A stretch of DNA of 64,000 bases from Phocoenobacter atlanticus. Its GTDB lineage: Bacteria > Pseudomonadota > Gammaproteobacteria > Enterobacterales > Pasteurellaceae. The translations under genes and the position numbers were made by a program. Below the pieces are notes generated by a model, which saw nothing but the letters and a program-made list of their open reading frames with translations, made no database searches and was not told the origin of the DNA. How positions within the stretch are numbered: position 1 is the stretch's first letter; every line of letters begins with the position of its first letter. This document shows, piece by piece, positions 51,114-60,696 of the stretch. The stretch is taken from assembly GCF_030764225.1 (NCBI RefSeq), contig NZ_JASAXH010000014.1. One strand, written 5' to 3'.

Positions 51114-52580
51114 TTAGTCAATTCCTAATTCACTCCAAATATCATCTATTTTTTTTACTATCTTTGGATCTTTAATAATCGGTGTTCCCCACTCTCTATT
51201 CGTTTCACCTTGCCATTTATTGGTAGCATCAATGCCCATTTTGGAACCAAGTCCCGCTACTGGCGAAGCAAAATCTAAATAATCAATTGGAGTATGTTCA
51301 ATCATTGTGGTATCACGGGCTGGATCACAACGAGTAGTGATTGCCCAAATCACATCTTTCCAATCTCGAGCATTGATATCATCATCACACACAATTACAT
51401 ATTTGGTATACATAAATTGACGTAAGAAAGACCAAACACCCATCATTATACGTTTGGCGTGTCCTGCATACTGTTTTTTTATAGTAACGACAGCCAAACG
51501 ATAAGAACATCCCTCTGGAGGTAAATAAAAATCCACAATTTCGGGGAATTGTTTTTGTAAAATAGGGATAAAAACTTCATTCAAGGCTTCACCTAATACC
51601 GCAGGTTCATCAGGTGGACGACCCGTGTAAGTAGAATGATAAATAGCATCTTTTCGCATTGTGATATGGGTAATAGTAAATACAGGAAAATGATCTTGCT
51701 CATTATAGTAACCCGTATGATCACCATAAGGACCTTCTAATGCCGTTTCATTTGGATCAATATAACCTTCTAATACAATCTCAGCACTGGCAGGAATTTC
51801 TAAATCATTAGAAATAGATTTAGTGACTTCCGTTTTATTACCACGTAATAATCCAGCAAAAGCATATTCTGAAAGTGTATCAGGGATAGGCGTTACCGCC
51901 GCTAAAATAGTGGCAGGGTCTGCTCCTAACACGACAGAAACAGGAAAAGGTTCATTAGGGTGTTGTTGTTGCCATTCTTGAAAATCTAATGCTCCTCCTC
52001 GATGAGAAAGCCAACGCATAATTAATTTATTTTTTGCTAATAACTGTTGGCGATAAATTCCTAAATTTAAGCGTTTTTTGTAAGGACCTTGCGTAATTGT
52101 CAGTCCCCAAGTCACTAAAGGTGCCACATCATCAGGCCAACATTTCATAATGGGTAATTGATACAAATCCACCTCATCCCCAGTTAAAATTATTTGTTGG
52201 CAAGGTGCTTTTGTGACAGTTTTACTTGGCATATTTAACACTTGTTTCCACTGAGGAAGTTGTCCCATTAACCCTTTTAAACCCTTAGGCGGTTCAGGTT
52301 CTTTTAAAAATGCTAATAATTTACCTAGTTCACGTAATGCTTTAACATCATTTTGTCCCATTCCTAAAGCAACACGCTCAGGCGTTCCAAATAAATTACA
52401 TAAAACAGGCATAGTATAGCCTTTAGGATTTTCAAAAAGCAGAGCAGGACCACCAACACGTAAAGTTCGATCAGCGATTTCTGTCATTTCTAAATTAGGA
52501 TCAATTTCTTGAGAGATTCGTTTTAGCAGTCCTTTTTGCTCAAGTAAATCCAAAAATTCACGCAGATTTTTATAATTCAT
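51114..52580 (-). CDS. ubiD: 4-hydroxy-3-polyprenylbenzoate decarboxylase UbiD
   Basis: UbiD is a prenyl-FMN-dependent decarboxylase of ubiquinone synthesis. The protein is 488 aa (E. coli 497). It opens NYKNLREFLDLLEQKGLLKR, with conserved RVGGPALLFENP, the NLGIYRQQ patch, and GPYGDHTGYYNEQDHFPVF, which carries the catalytic acid. It needs UbiX for its cofactor, which is not in the window. It diverges from znuA. Confidence 0.95.
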   Translation of the reverse strand: MNYKNLREFLDLLEQKGLLKRISQEIDPNLEMTEIADRTLRVGGPALLFENPKGYTMPVLCNLFGTPERVALGMGQNDVKALRELGKLLAFLKEPEPPKGLKGLMGQLPQWKQVLNMPSKTVTKAPCQQIILTGDEVDLYQLPIMKCWPDDVAPLVTWGLTITQGPYKKRLNLGIYRQQLLAKNKLIMRWLSHRGGALDFQEWQQQHPNEPFPVSVVLGADPATILAAVTPIPDTLSEYAFAGLLRGNKTEVTKSISNDLEIPASAEIVLEGYIDPNETALEGPYGDHTGYYNEQDHFPVFTITHITMRKDAIYHSTYTGRPPDEPAVLGEALNEVFIPILQKQFPEIVDFYLPPEGCSYRLAVVTIKKQYAGHAKRIMMGVWSFLRQFMYTKYVIVCDDDINARDWKDVIWAITTRCDPARDTTMIEHTPIDYLDFASPVAGLGSKMGIDATNKWQGETNREWGTPIIKDPKIVKKIDDIWSELGID

Positions 52581-52714
52581 ACCACTTTTAACCTTTATTT
52601 GAATATTGATTGCAGTATAACGAAATTACAAAAAAATAATAACCACAAAAAAATTATTGCTTTTTATTTTTGTTTTGTTAATATCGCACAACTTTTATAA
52701 CAAAGGAGATAAAA

Positions 52715-53689
52715 ATGTTAAAAAAAACTACTTTAAGCCTAGCTATTTTAGGGATGGCTACGGTGACGCACGCAAATGTACTTACAACTATTAAACCTTT
52801 AGGTTTTATTGCAAATGCCATTACCGATGGTGTAACTGAGACGGATGTTTTGTTACCTACTAGTGCTTCCCCTCACGATTACAGTTTAAAACCTTCAGAT
52901 GTGCAGAAATTGAAATCTGCAGATTTGATTGTATGGATTGGTGATGAAATGGAAACTTTTTTGGAAAAAAGTATCGAGAAATTACCTCAATCATCTGTAT
53001 TAACCCTAGAAAGCATACCTGAAATTAAAGAAATAGTAGAACATACTGATAAAAGAGTTAGAATTAAACTTGATGAAAAGCATCATAATGATGAACATGA
53101 TCGTCATAGTGAACACGAACATCACGATGATAATGATGAACATAAACATCATACACACCATCATCACAGTCATAATCACGATTGGCATATTTGGATTTCT
53201 CCAGAAATGAGTAGCATTATTGCTGAGCAAATCGCAAAACGATTAAGTGAAAAATTACCTGCTAAGAAAACAAAAATCGAAGCAAATCTTACAGAATTTA
53301 AACTTGGATTGGCTAAGGTGAATATAGAAATAGCTAAACAACTTTTACCTGTAAAAGATAAAGGTTATTACACTTTCCATGCTGCTTATGGTTATTTTGA
53401 AGATGCTTATGGGTTGAAATCCTTAGGAGCATTTACAATGAATCCAACTGTTGCTCCTGGAGCAAAAACATTAGAGAAAATTAAAGCAAATATCAAAACT
53501 CATCAAGCAGCCTGCTTATTTACTGAACCACAATTCACCCCTAAAGTGGTTGAACGTTTAAGTAAAGGAGTGCAAGTAGGTGTTGGAAGATTAGATCCAT
53601 TAGGTGGAAATATTAAACAAGGTAAGACAGCATATCTAGAATATTTAAGATCACTTGCGACAGCCTTTGAACAATGTTTAAGTAAGTAA
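52715..53689 (+). CDS. znuA: Zinc ABC transporter periplasmic binding protein ZnuA
   Basis: This cluster A-I binding protein captures zinc in the periplasm for ZnuBC. The protein is 324 aa. A signal peptide (LKKTTLSLAILGMATVTHA) is followed by a metal site with His in SASPHDYSLKPSD. A long His/Asp-rich loop (about residues 123-152) is typical of zinc-specific members, then HDWHIW and TFHAAYGYFEDAYG. The C-terminus has GRLDPLGG. AAAGGAGATAAAA precedes the ATG. No convincing Zur box was found in the 134-bp gap to ubiD. znuB and znuC are not adjacent. Confidence 0.95.
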   Translation: MLKKTTLSLAILGMATVTHANVLTTIKPLGFIANAITDGVTETDVLLPTSASPHDYSLKPSDVQKLKSADLIVWIGDEMETFLEKSIEKLPQSSVLTLESIPEIKEIVEHTDKRVRIKLDEKHHNDEHDRHSEHEHHDDNDEHKHHTHHHHSHNHDWHIWISPEMSSIIAEQIAKRLSEKLPAKKTKIEANLTEFKLGLAKVNIEIAKQLLPVKDKGYYTFHAAYGYFEDAYGLKSLGAFTMNPTVAPGAKTLEKIKANIKTHQAACLFTEPQFTPKVVERLSKGVQVGVGRLDPLGGNIKQGKTAYLEYLRSLATAFEQCLSK

Positions 53690-53701
53690 TTTATTGACTA
53701 A

Positions 53702-53759
53702 TTAAGCGGTTACATTGAAAGAACTTTTTGCAAATTTTCAGTATAATGTCACCGCTTAA
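53702..53759. repeat. paired uptake signals forming a hairpin between znuA and putP
   Basis: TTAAGCGGTTACATT (53702-53716) and AATGTCACCGCTTAA (53745-53759) are inverted arms of 15 positions with one mismatch, around a loop containing TTTTTGCAAATTTT. Placed between two convergent stop codons, it probably acts as a two-way terminator. Confidence 0.7.
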
Positions 53760-53776
53760 ATCTTATCATTTATTAT

Positions 53777-55267
53777 TTAATTGCTCTTATTAAACTTAAC
53801 TAATGCTTTATCAAATTGTTCTGCAACTTGTGGATTAACTGTGCTAAATATTGACGAGGTTAGTGTGATAAAAGAGCACATTAAGAAACCAGGTATAATT
53901 TCATAAAGATTAGCAAGATCGATCCAACCTAAATATTGTATTAGTGGCTTCCAGACCACAACCATTATCGCTCCCGATAACATTCCCCAAAGAGCGGCTG
54001 TTGAACTAATATTACGGTTAAATAGAGATAAGATGATTACTGGTCCAAACGCTGCACCAAACCCTGCCCAAGCATAAGAAACAAGCCCCATTACTTTCGA
54101 TGATGGATCTTGTGCAATGGCAATGGCTACAACTGCAATTGCCAATACCATTAGTCGTCCAACCCAAACTAATTCCTTGCTTGATGCTGCTTTACGGATA
54201 AATCCTTTATAAAAATCTTCTGTAATCGCCGCTGAACACATTAGTAATTGTGCAGATAGGGTACTCATCACCGCAGCCAAAATGGCAGAAAGAACGATAC
54301 CAACGATCCAAGGGTTAAACATTAATTTGGATAATTCAATAAAAACAGTTTCTGAATTTTCTAATTCAATATTATTTGCAGAGAAATAGGCTAAGCCAAA
54401 GTAGCCCACCGCAACTGCACCACCTAGACATAAAAACATCCAGCTAATACCAATATGGCGAGCTCTCTTTAATGATTTCAGTGAATCTGCTGCCATAAAA
54501 CGGGCGAGAATATGAGGTTGCCCAAAATAGCCTAATCCCCAAGCCAATGCAGAAATAACACCAATACCAGAGACATTATGTAACCAATTAGAATAAGGAA
54601 TATGCGTTACTGCGGATTTTACTGTTAGTGCAGTATTAATTTCTTCCCAACTCAAATTAATTAAAACCATTACTGGAGCAAGTAATAATGCAAAAAACAT
54701 CAATGTTGCTTGAATGGTATCACTCCACGAAACAGCCAAATAACCGCCAATAAAGGTATAAGTGATCGTTGCTAATGCTCCCAACCAAAGTGCGGTGCTA
54801 TAGTCTAATCCTAAAAAGCTTTGGAATAATTTGGCGCCTGCAACAACACCTGATGCACAGTATATAGTAAAGAAAAATAAAATAATTGAAGAAGAAATTA
54901 TTTTTAACGCTTTCTCTTGTTGAGGAAAACGTTGTGCAAAAAATTCAGGTAAAGTTAATGCATTCTGATAACTTGCCGTAAAAATACGTAATCGACCTGC
55001 AACCACGCGATAATTTAAGTATGCACCAATGGTTAAACCGACGGCTATCCACGCTTCTGAGAGACCTGAAACAAAGATCGCACCCGGTAACCCCATCAAT
55101 AGCCAACCAGACATATCCGAAGCCCCTGCTGACATTGCGGTCACAAAACTACCCATTTTACGCCCACCCAAAATATAATCATCAAAATTATCAGTGGAAC
55201 GATAGGCATAGATACCTATACCTAAAATAATAACGAGATAAAGTCCAAAAGTAATATAAATTTGCAT
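53777..55267 (-). CDS. putP: Sodium/proline symporter PutP
   Basis: This sodium:solute symporter imports proline for PutA. The protein is 496 aa (E. coli 502) with about 13 membrane segments. Family features are DYILGGRKMGSFVTAMSAGASDMSGWLLMG (substrate/Na region, split here by normal loops), GLGYFGQPHILARFMA, and AILAAVMSTLSAQLLMCSAAI. It starts 18 bp after putA and is likely cotranscribed. AGGAAAACTTATT precedes the ATG. Confidence 0.95.
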   Translation of the reverse strand: MQIYITFGLYLVIILGIGIYAYRSTDNFDDYILGGRKMGSFVTAMSAGASDMSGWLLMGLPGAIFVSGLSEAWIAVGLTIGAYLNYRVVAGRLRIFTASYQNALTLPEFFAQRFPQQEKALKIISSSIILFFFTIYCASGVVAGAKLFQSFLGLDYSTALWLGALATITYTFIGGYLAVSWSDTIQATLMFFALLLAPVMVLINLSWEEINTALTVKSAVTHIPYSNWLHNVSGIGVISALAWGLGYFGQPHILARFMAADSLKSLKRARHIGISWMFLCLGGAVAVGYFGLAYFSANNIELENSETVFIELSKLMFNPWIVGIVLSAILAAVMSTLSAQLLMCSAAITEDFYKGFIRKAASSKELVWVGRLMVLAIAVVAIAIAQDPSSKVMGLVSYAWAGFGAAFGPVIILSLFNRNISSTAALWGMLSGAIMVVVWKPLIQYLGWIDLANLYEIIPGFLMCSFITLTSSIFSTVNPQVAEQFDKALVKFNKSN

Positions 55268-55285
55268 AATAAGTTTTCCTTTTTT

Positions 55286-58200
55286 TTATTGTTCTTGTGC
55301 TGCCATTAAAGACGCATTTCCGCCTGCTGCGGTGGTATTTTCACTACGAGAAAACTCATCATAAAGAGGCATTAAATCTTGAGTTTCTCTCCAATCATAA
55401 CATTTAAAAATAGCGGGGCTATTTTGGGCTACCCAAAGGCGTTGCTCTTTCGTTATATTTTCTAAATAAACCCCTTTTTGACAATGCCCTAAGGTTTTTG
55501 CTACTCGAACATTATCAAGGTTTAATTTAGCCAATGGATGTTGTGGCTCAACTAATACACTAAAACCTGCGGCTAATAATTTTTCTGCGGCTTGTTTTGC
55601 TTGTTCTAATGAACCATCAAAAATAGCCACTTCACAAGGTAAATAGGCTAATGAATTATCTTCACCTGTAATGCTCTCCAACAGTGGTTTAGCATTAGCT
55701 AAAGCCATTTCATCGCCAAACTGACTATAATATTGTGTTGTTTTGGTTAAGCGTTGTAAATAGAATTCGCCACCTGCTTTTGGTCCTGTTCCTGACTGGC
55801 TATGTCCACCAAAAGGCTGAACCCCCACAACTGCACCAACAATATTTCTATTAATATAAAAATTACCGCAATTTAGATGTTTTTCAACAAAATCCATCTG
55901 CTTATAAATTCGGCTATGACAACCTCCCGTCAGTGCATACCCTTTTGCATTGACTTCAGCTAACACATTAGCGAGGTTCTCTTTTTTATAAGTAACGATA
56001 TGTAAAATAGGTCCAAAGACTTCTCGCTCTAGCTGTGCCAAGTTATCTAATATATAAACAGCAGGTGCGACAAAATGCCCTTCTTTAGGGGATTTAAGTT
56101 CTACATAACGCTGTGCTATTTGACGCATTTTCATTTTGTGATTGTCTAAATTTTGTAGTGCTTCCTTGTCAATAACAGGACCAACATCAGTGGCAAGTTG
56201 TGTTGGGTTTCCTACTTTTAACTCTTTCATTGCCTCACATAGCATTGAGTAAATTTTATCGGCAACATCTTCTTGTAATAATAAAATACGTAATGCAGAG
56301 CAACGTTGTCCTGCTGAATCAAAAGCAGAGTTTAAGACATCTGCAATCACTTGTTCTGCCAGAGCAGAAGAATCAACCACTAACACATTTTGTCCACCTG
56401 TTTCTGCAATAAAAACAGGATCATTATCTGTTTGTGCTAATTGTTCATTGATCAGTTTTGCTACTTCCGTTGAACCAGTAAATACCACTCCATCAAAAGG
56501 TTGTTTTACCAATGCTGCACCAATATCACCCGTGCCTAATACTAATTGCAATGCACTACGAGGTAAGCCTGCTTGGTAAAATAATTCAACTGCAGCAGCG
56601 GCAATTAATGAAGTTTGCTCAGCAGGTTTTGCTATCACCACATTCCCTGCTGCCAAACTTGCGGCAATTTGCCCTGTAAAAATCGCTAATGGGAAGTTCC
56701 AAGGTGAGATACATAAAATTTTGCCTCTTGGTTCAGCAAGTTTATCCAATTGAGCCAATTTTTCTAACTGAACCGCATAATAACGTAAGAAATCCACAGC
56801 CTCTCGCAATTCTGCAATAGCATTTGGTAAAGTTTTACCTGCTTCCAGAATAGCAATTTTCATTAGTAATGCTGCATTCTCTTCGTAAAGATTGGCGGTT
56901 TTACGTAAAACATCTGCTTTTGAGGTAGCATCAAAATTATTCCACTCGGTCATCGTTGCACTTCCAAAAACTTGTTCTACTGCGTCTGCTTTTAAAAATG
57001 AAACCTCGCCTACTTTACTAGACAGATCCGCAGGATTAAAAACAGAATGACTTTGGTGGTGAATAGTCTTATTTGCAAAATTTACTAAAGATGTGACCGC
57101 TTTAATTTGTGTTTTTTCAAAACCTTTCTCTAATTGTTCAAGGGTAAACTCATTGGTTAAATCAAAACCTTGTGAATTTTTACGATCACTAAATAACTCC
57201 AATGGTAATTTTACCGCCTTGTTTCGCTCACCTTGAGATTTTTCATAAAGTTTCCAAGGTGGTGTCACTAACTGTTCTGCGGGAATGGTTTCATCGATCA
57301 GTTGATGTACAAAAGAGGAATTAGCCCCATTTTCTAATAAACGACGCACTAAATAGGCGAGCAGGGTTTCGTGCGTGCCAACAGGAGCATAAACACGAAC
57401 TAAACGATCAAAATTCTCTTTTCCAACTACATTATCATATAAATTCTCGCCCATTCCATGTAAGCATTGAAATTCATAATTTTTATCTTTACCTAATTCA
57501 TAAATCGTACATAAACTTTGTACGTTATGGGTCGCAAATTGTGGATAAATCACATCTTGAGCCGTTAATAATTTTTTAGCACAAGCAATGTAAGAAATAT
57601 CGGTATGATTTTTTCGAGTATAAACAGGGAAGCCTTCCAATCCTTCCATTTGAGCCCATTTAATTTCACTGTCCCAATACGCCCCTTTTACCAAACGGAT
57701 CATTAAATAACCCTGTTTTTCACGGGCTAATTCAATTAAATAATCAATCACTTTAGGACAGCGTTTTGAATAGGCCTGAATAACAAAACCAATTCCTTTA
57801 TAGCCTTTTAATTCAGGTTCATCTAATAATTTTTCAACTAAATCTAAAGAAAGCTCTAAACGGCTGGCTTCCTCAGCGTCAATATTAATACCAATATTGT
57901 ATTTTTTACCTAACAACATTAGTTGTTTTAGTTTTGGGTAAAGTTCGTCCATAACACGATCATATTGCGAACGAAAATAACGTGGATGAATGGCGGAAAG
58001 TTTTACTGAAACGCCATTTGATTGAAAAATATCTTTATCTGCAGAATCTCTACCAACGGCTTCGATGGCATTAATATAATCTTGAAAATACCGCTCGGCA
58101 TCAGAAGCTGTCATTGCTGCTTCACCTAGCATATCAAAAGAGAAACAAAATCCTTTCTCAACACGTTTTTTTACTCGATGAAGGGCATTTTTAATATCTG

Positions 58201-58741
58201 TTCCTGTGACAAACTGAACACCTAAAATACGCATTGCTTGTAGCATTGCGAGTCGCATAGCGGGTGCAGATAAACGTGCAAAACTACGAGTTAACGCATT
58301 AGAAAGGGTTTCTTCATCAAAACTACCGCTTAATTTTTTACCCAGTAACAAACCGTAGCTAGCTGCGTTAATAAAGATAGAAGAAGATCGCCCAATATGA
58401 CTTTGCCAATTGCCCTCTTTTAATTTATCGTGAATTAATTCATCTTGTGTTTCTTCATCTGGAATACGTAATAATGCTTCCGCTAAACACATTAATGCTA
58501 TTCCCTCTTCATCACCCAATGAAAACTCTTGCATTAAAGCATCAATGCCATAGCTATTCTTCTTAATATTACGCACTTTATTAATTAAATTTACGGCATT
58601 TTTTTGAATGGCATTTTCTTGCTCGGGAGTAAAAGTTAAGGTTTCATATAACTGATCAACCGCTTTTTTTTCATCAATGCGATAATATGAAGTGATATCA
58701 CGACGTAATTGACTATATTTTTTAGAAAGAGAAAAAGACAT
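55286..58741 (-). CDS. putA: Bifunctional proline dehydrogenase / P5C dehydrogenase PutA, without DNA-binding domain
   Basis: PutA oxidises proline to glutamate in two steps with substrate channelling. The protein is 1151 aa; E. coli PutA is 1320. The N-terminus starts directly in the helical arm (MSFSLSKKYSQLRRDITSYY), so the ribbon-helix-helix repressor domain is missing. The FAD proline dehydrogenase barrel shows FQCLHGMGENLYDNV and YAPVGTHETLLAYLVRRL. The aldehyde dehydrogenase shows SPWNFPLAIFTGQ, the catalytic Glu in AETGGQN and Cys in SAGQRCSALR. A C-terminal domain ends in the conserved NTTAAGGNASLM. AGGAATGG precedes the ATG. It cannot repress put genes the way enteric PutA does. Confidence 0.95.
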   Translation of the reverse strand: MSFSLSKKYSQLRRDITSYYRIDEKKAVDQLYETLTFTPEQENAIQKNAVNLINKVRNIKKNSYGIDALMQEFSLGDEEGIALMCLAEALLRIPDEETQDELIHDKLKEGNWQSHIGRSSSIFINAASYGLLLGKKLSGSFDEETLSNALTRSFARLSAPAMRLAMLQAMRILGVQFVTGTDIKNALHRVKKRVEKGFCFSFDMLGEAAMTASDAERYFQDYINAIEAVGRDSADKDIFQSNGVSVKLSAIHPRYFRSQYDRVMDELYPKLKQLMLLGKKYNIGINIDAEEASRLELSLDLVEKLLDEPELKGYKGIGFVIQAYSKRCPKVIDYLIELAREKQGYLMIRLVKGAYWDSEIKWAQMEGLEGFPVYTRKNHTDISYIACAKKLLTAQDVIYPQFATHNVQSLCTIYELGKDKNYEFQCLHGMGENLYDNVVGKENFDRLVRVYAPVGTHETLLAYLVRRLLENGANSSFVHQLIDETIPAEQLVTPPWKLYEKSQGERNKAVKLPLELFSDRKNSQGFDLTNEFTLEQLEKGFEKTQIKAVTSLVNFANKTIHHQSHSVFNPADLSSKVGEVSFLKADAVEQVFGSATMTEWNNFDATSKADVLRKTANLYEENAALLMKIAILEAGKTLPNAIAELREAVDFLRYYAVQLEKLAQLDKLAEPRGKILCISPWNFPLAIFTGQIAASLAAGNVVIAKPAEQTSLIAAAAVELFYQAGLPRSALQLVLGTGDIGAALVKQPFDGVVFTGSTEVAKLINEQLAQTDNDPVFIAETGGQNVLVVDSSALAEQVIADVLNSAFDSAGQRCSALRILLLQEDVADKIYSMLCEAMKELKVGNPTQLATDVGPVIDKEALQNLDNHKMKMRQIAQRYVELKSPKEGHFVAPAVYILDNLAQLEREVFGPILHIVTYKKENLANVLAEVNAKGYALTGGCHSRIYKQMDFVEKHLNCGNFYINRNIVGAVVGVQPFGGHSQSGTGPKAGGEFYLQRLTKTTQYYSQFGDEMALANAKPLLESITGEDNSLAYLPCEVAIFDGSLEQAKQAAEKLLAAGFSVLVEPQHPLAKLNLDNVRVAKTLGHCQKGVYLENITKEQRLWVAQNSPAIFKCYDWRETQDLMPLYDEFSRSENTTAAGGNASLMAAQEQ

Positions 58742-58855
58742 AACACACCATTCCTATTTATTTTGTAAAAACATTGTAAAAAAATAGCAATTAAAGTGTT
58801 AATAGTAAACTACAAATTATAAATTTTGTGAAATTATCTGCAACTTTAGAAAAAT

Positions 58856-58911
58856 CAAGCGGTACGATTATCAAAAAAATTTGCAAATTTTTGTAATAAT
58901 CGTACCGCTTG
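58856..58911. repeat. paired uptake signals forming a 16-bp perfect hairpin after tpiA
   Basis: CAAGCGGTACGATTAT (58856-58871) and ATAATCGTACCGCTTG (58896-58911) are perfect inverted arms; the loop holds AAATTTGCAAATTT, itself palindromic. It lies 27 bp after the tpiA stop and probably terminates that gene. The rest of 58742-58938 shows nothing else. Confidence 0.75.
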
Positions 58912-58938
58912 TAGTAGGGCTATTTATTTAGAAATAAA

Positions 58939-59709
58939 TTAACTTTTTGCTTTTTCTGCTGCTTTAACAATTACTGCAAAAGCATCTGCTTTAAGTGAAG
59001 CTCCACCTACTAACGCACCATCAATATCTGGTTGTGTAAATAGGTCTGCTGCATTTGAATCATTTACTGAACCACCGTACTGGATAATTACTTGATCTGC
59101 GACTGCTTGAGATTTTGCAGCGATGTGATCACGGATTGATTTGTGAATTGCTTGAGCTTGCTCAGGAGTGGCAGATTTACCTGTTCCGATTGCCCAAATT
59201 GGTTCATACGCAATGATCGCACCGTTAAATGCTTCAACACCTAATGTGTTTAATACGGCATCAATTTGACGTTGGCAAACTTCTTGGGTTTTACCTTCTT
59301 CATTTTCTTGTTCCGTTTCACCGATACATAACACAGGCACTAAACCCGCTTCTTTTAACGCACCGAATTTTTGTGCTACAAATTCATCACTTTCTTTGTG
59401 GTATTGACGACGCTCAGAATGACCGATGATAATGTATTTTGCACCAAAATCTTTTAACATTTCAGTTGAAATATCGCCCGTGAATGCACCAGATTGTTTT
59501 AAATCCACATTTTGTGAACCTAATGCAATCACAGATTGACCAGTTAGTGCCGCTTCAGCTTCAGCTAAATACATTACTGGTGGTGCAATTGCGACATCAC
59601 AGCCTTTCACTTCTTTTAATTCTGCTTTTAAGCCTTCAACTAATTGTTTTGTGAATGCTTTGCTACCGTTTAATTTCCAGTTACCCATTACAAGTGGACG
59701 ACGTGCCAT
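58939..59709 (-). CDS. tpiA: Triosephosphate isomerase
   Basis: TpiA interconverts DHAP and glyceraldehyde-3-phosphate; here it also channels DHAP made by FucA and tagatose-bisphosphate aldolase into glycolysis. The protein is 256 aa (E. coli 255). Asn10 and Lys12 lie in GNWKLNGS, the catalytic His in IIGHSERRQYHKE, and the catalytic Glu in AYEPIWAIGTG. TTAGGAGAAAAAA precedes the ATG. It is monocistronic. Confidence 0.98.
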   Translation of the reverse strand: MARRPLVMGNWKLNGSKAFTKQLVEGLKAELKEVKGCDVAIAPPVMYLAEAEAALTGQSVIALGSQNVDLKQSGAFTGDISTEMLKDFGAKYIIIGHSERRQYHKESDEFVAQKFGALKEAGLVPVLCIGETEQENEEGKTQEVCQRQIDAVLNTLGVEAFNGAIIAYEPIWAIGTGKSATPEQAQAIHKSIRDHIAAKSQAVADQVIIQYGGSVNDSNAADLFTQPDIDGALVGGASLKADAFAVIVKAAEKAKS

Positions 59710-59843
59710 TTTTTTCTCCTAATAATAATTAATAAAAAACTGTCTAACTATATCAAAATTTTAGTATTTTTTTATTTTTTTCTACAAATTTAATGATCTA
59801 GTTCAGAAAATAAGGAATATTTATTGGATTAATTCCCCATTTT

Positions 59844-60593
59844 TTAGGTAATAATATTTAGATCACTGCTATTAAATTCATAAGGCAATGGTTGATCTGT
59901 GATAATTTGGTCAAAGCGATCAATAGGACAAATATAAGCCTGTTGTGCTTTATTAATTTTAGAATGATCAAAAACAAGAATGCTTTGCTCTGTTTTTGCC
60001 ATTGCCTTTAGTTTTGTTTGTACTTCATTAAAATAGAAGCAAGTCACTCCTTTGCTATCGCTCACGCCAGCTGCTGAAATAAAGGCTTTGGTCGTACAAA
60101 TATTATCTAATTCATTTGATAAACTAATTGAATTTAAGTAGCTATTTTGACGAGAATAACTTCCACCACAAAGAATCAGTTCACAATATGGATATTCTTG
60201 TAAAACCAAAAAGGTATTAATAGAACAACAAACGGCTGTAAATTTTAATGAGCGGGGAATTTGTGATGCAATAAAGGGAATAGTTGATCCACCATCAAAA
60301 AAAACCACATCATTTTCAACAAGTTGCGATGCGGCAAGTTTTCCTACATACATTTTTTCTGCAATATGCTTAGTTTCTTGCTCTAGAATAATATAATTAT
60401 TTTGGCTATTGGTTTGAGGCGATTTAACAATATATCCACCGAGTAAAGTAACGGAGTTTGTATTGTTACTGAGATCTCGTCGGATCGTCATTTCTGAAAC
60501 GTTTAAAATTTCTGCCGCATCACGCAGATGAATTTTATCCATTTTTTTTAGTAAGAAATTGAGTTGTTGAATGCGAGAATGTACTTTGCTCAT
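59844..60593 (-). CDS. deoR: DeoR-type transcriptional repressor
   Basis: The 249-aa protein is closely related to E. coli DeoR, repressor of deoxyribonucleoside catabolism. Shared sequence includes KIHLRDAAEILNVSEMTIRRDL (HTH, about 20-41; broken here only by a short turn), LLGGYIV, FTAVCCSINTFLVLQE and FISAAGVSDSKGVTCF. Deoxyribose-5-phosphate would be the inducer if function is conserved. No deo genes are in the window. GAGGACACT precedes the ATG. It lies between tpiA and the ClC gene, all on the minus strand. Confidence 0.85.
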   Translation of the reverse strand: MSKVHSRIQQLNFLLKKMDKIHLRDAAEILNVSEMTIRRDLSNNTNSVTLLGGYIVKSPQTNSQNNYIILEQETKHIAEKMYVGKLAASQLVENDVVFFDGGSTIPFIASQIPRSLKFTAVCCSINTFLVLQEYPYCELILCGGSYSRQNSYLNSISLSNELDNICTTKAFISAAGVSDSKGVTCFYFNEVQTKLKAMAKTEQSILVFDHSKINKAQQAYICPIDRFDQIITDQPLPYEFNSSDLNIIT

Positions 60594-60696
60594 AGTGTCC
60601 TCAATATTTTTAACTTAGGCTATTATCTTATAAATTTTATAAAATTGAAATAGCTGTATTCTTATACATACAATAAGACTATTGTCGTTTTAACAG

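Noticed and set aside
52581..52714. Zur operator upstream of znuA
   Set aside because: GTTATA and TTAAC pieces exist but do not form a proper GTTATAATATAAC-type palindrome.
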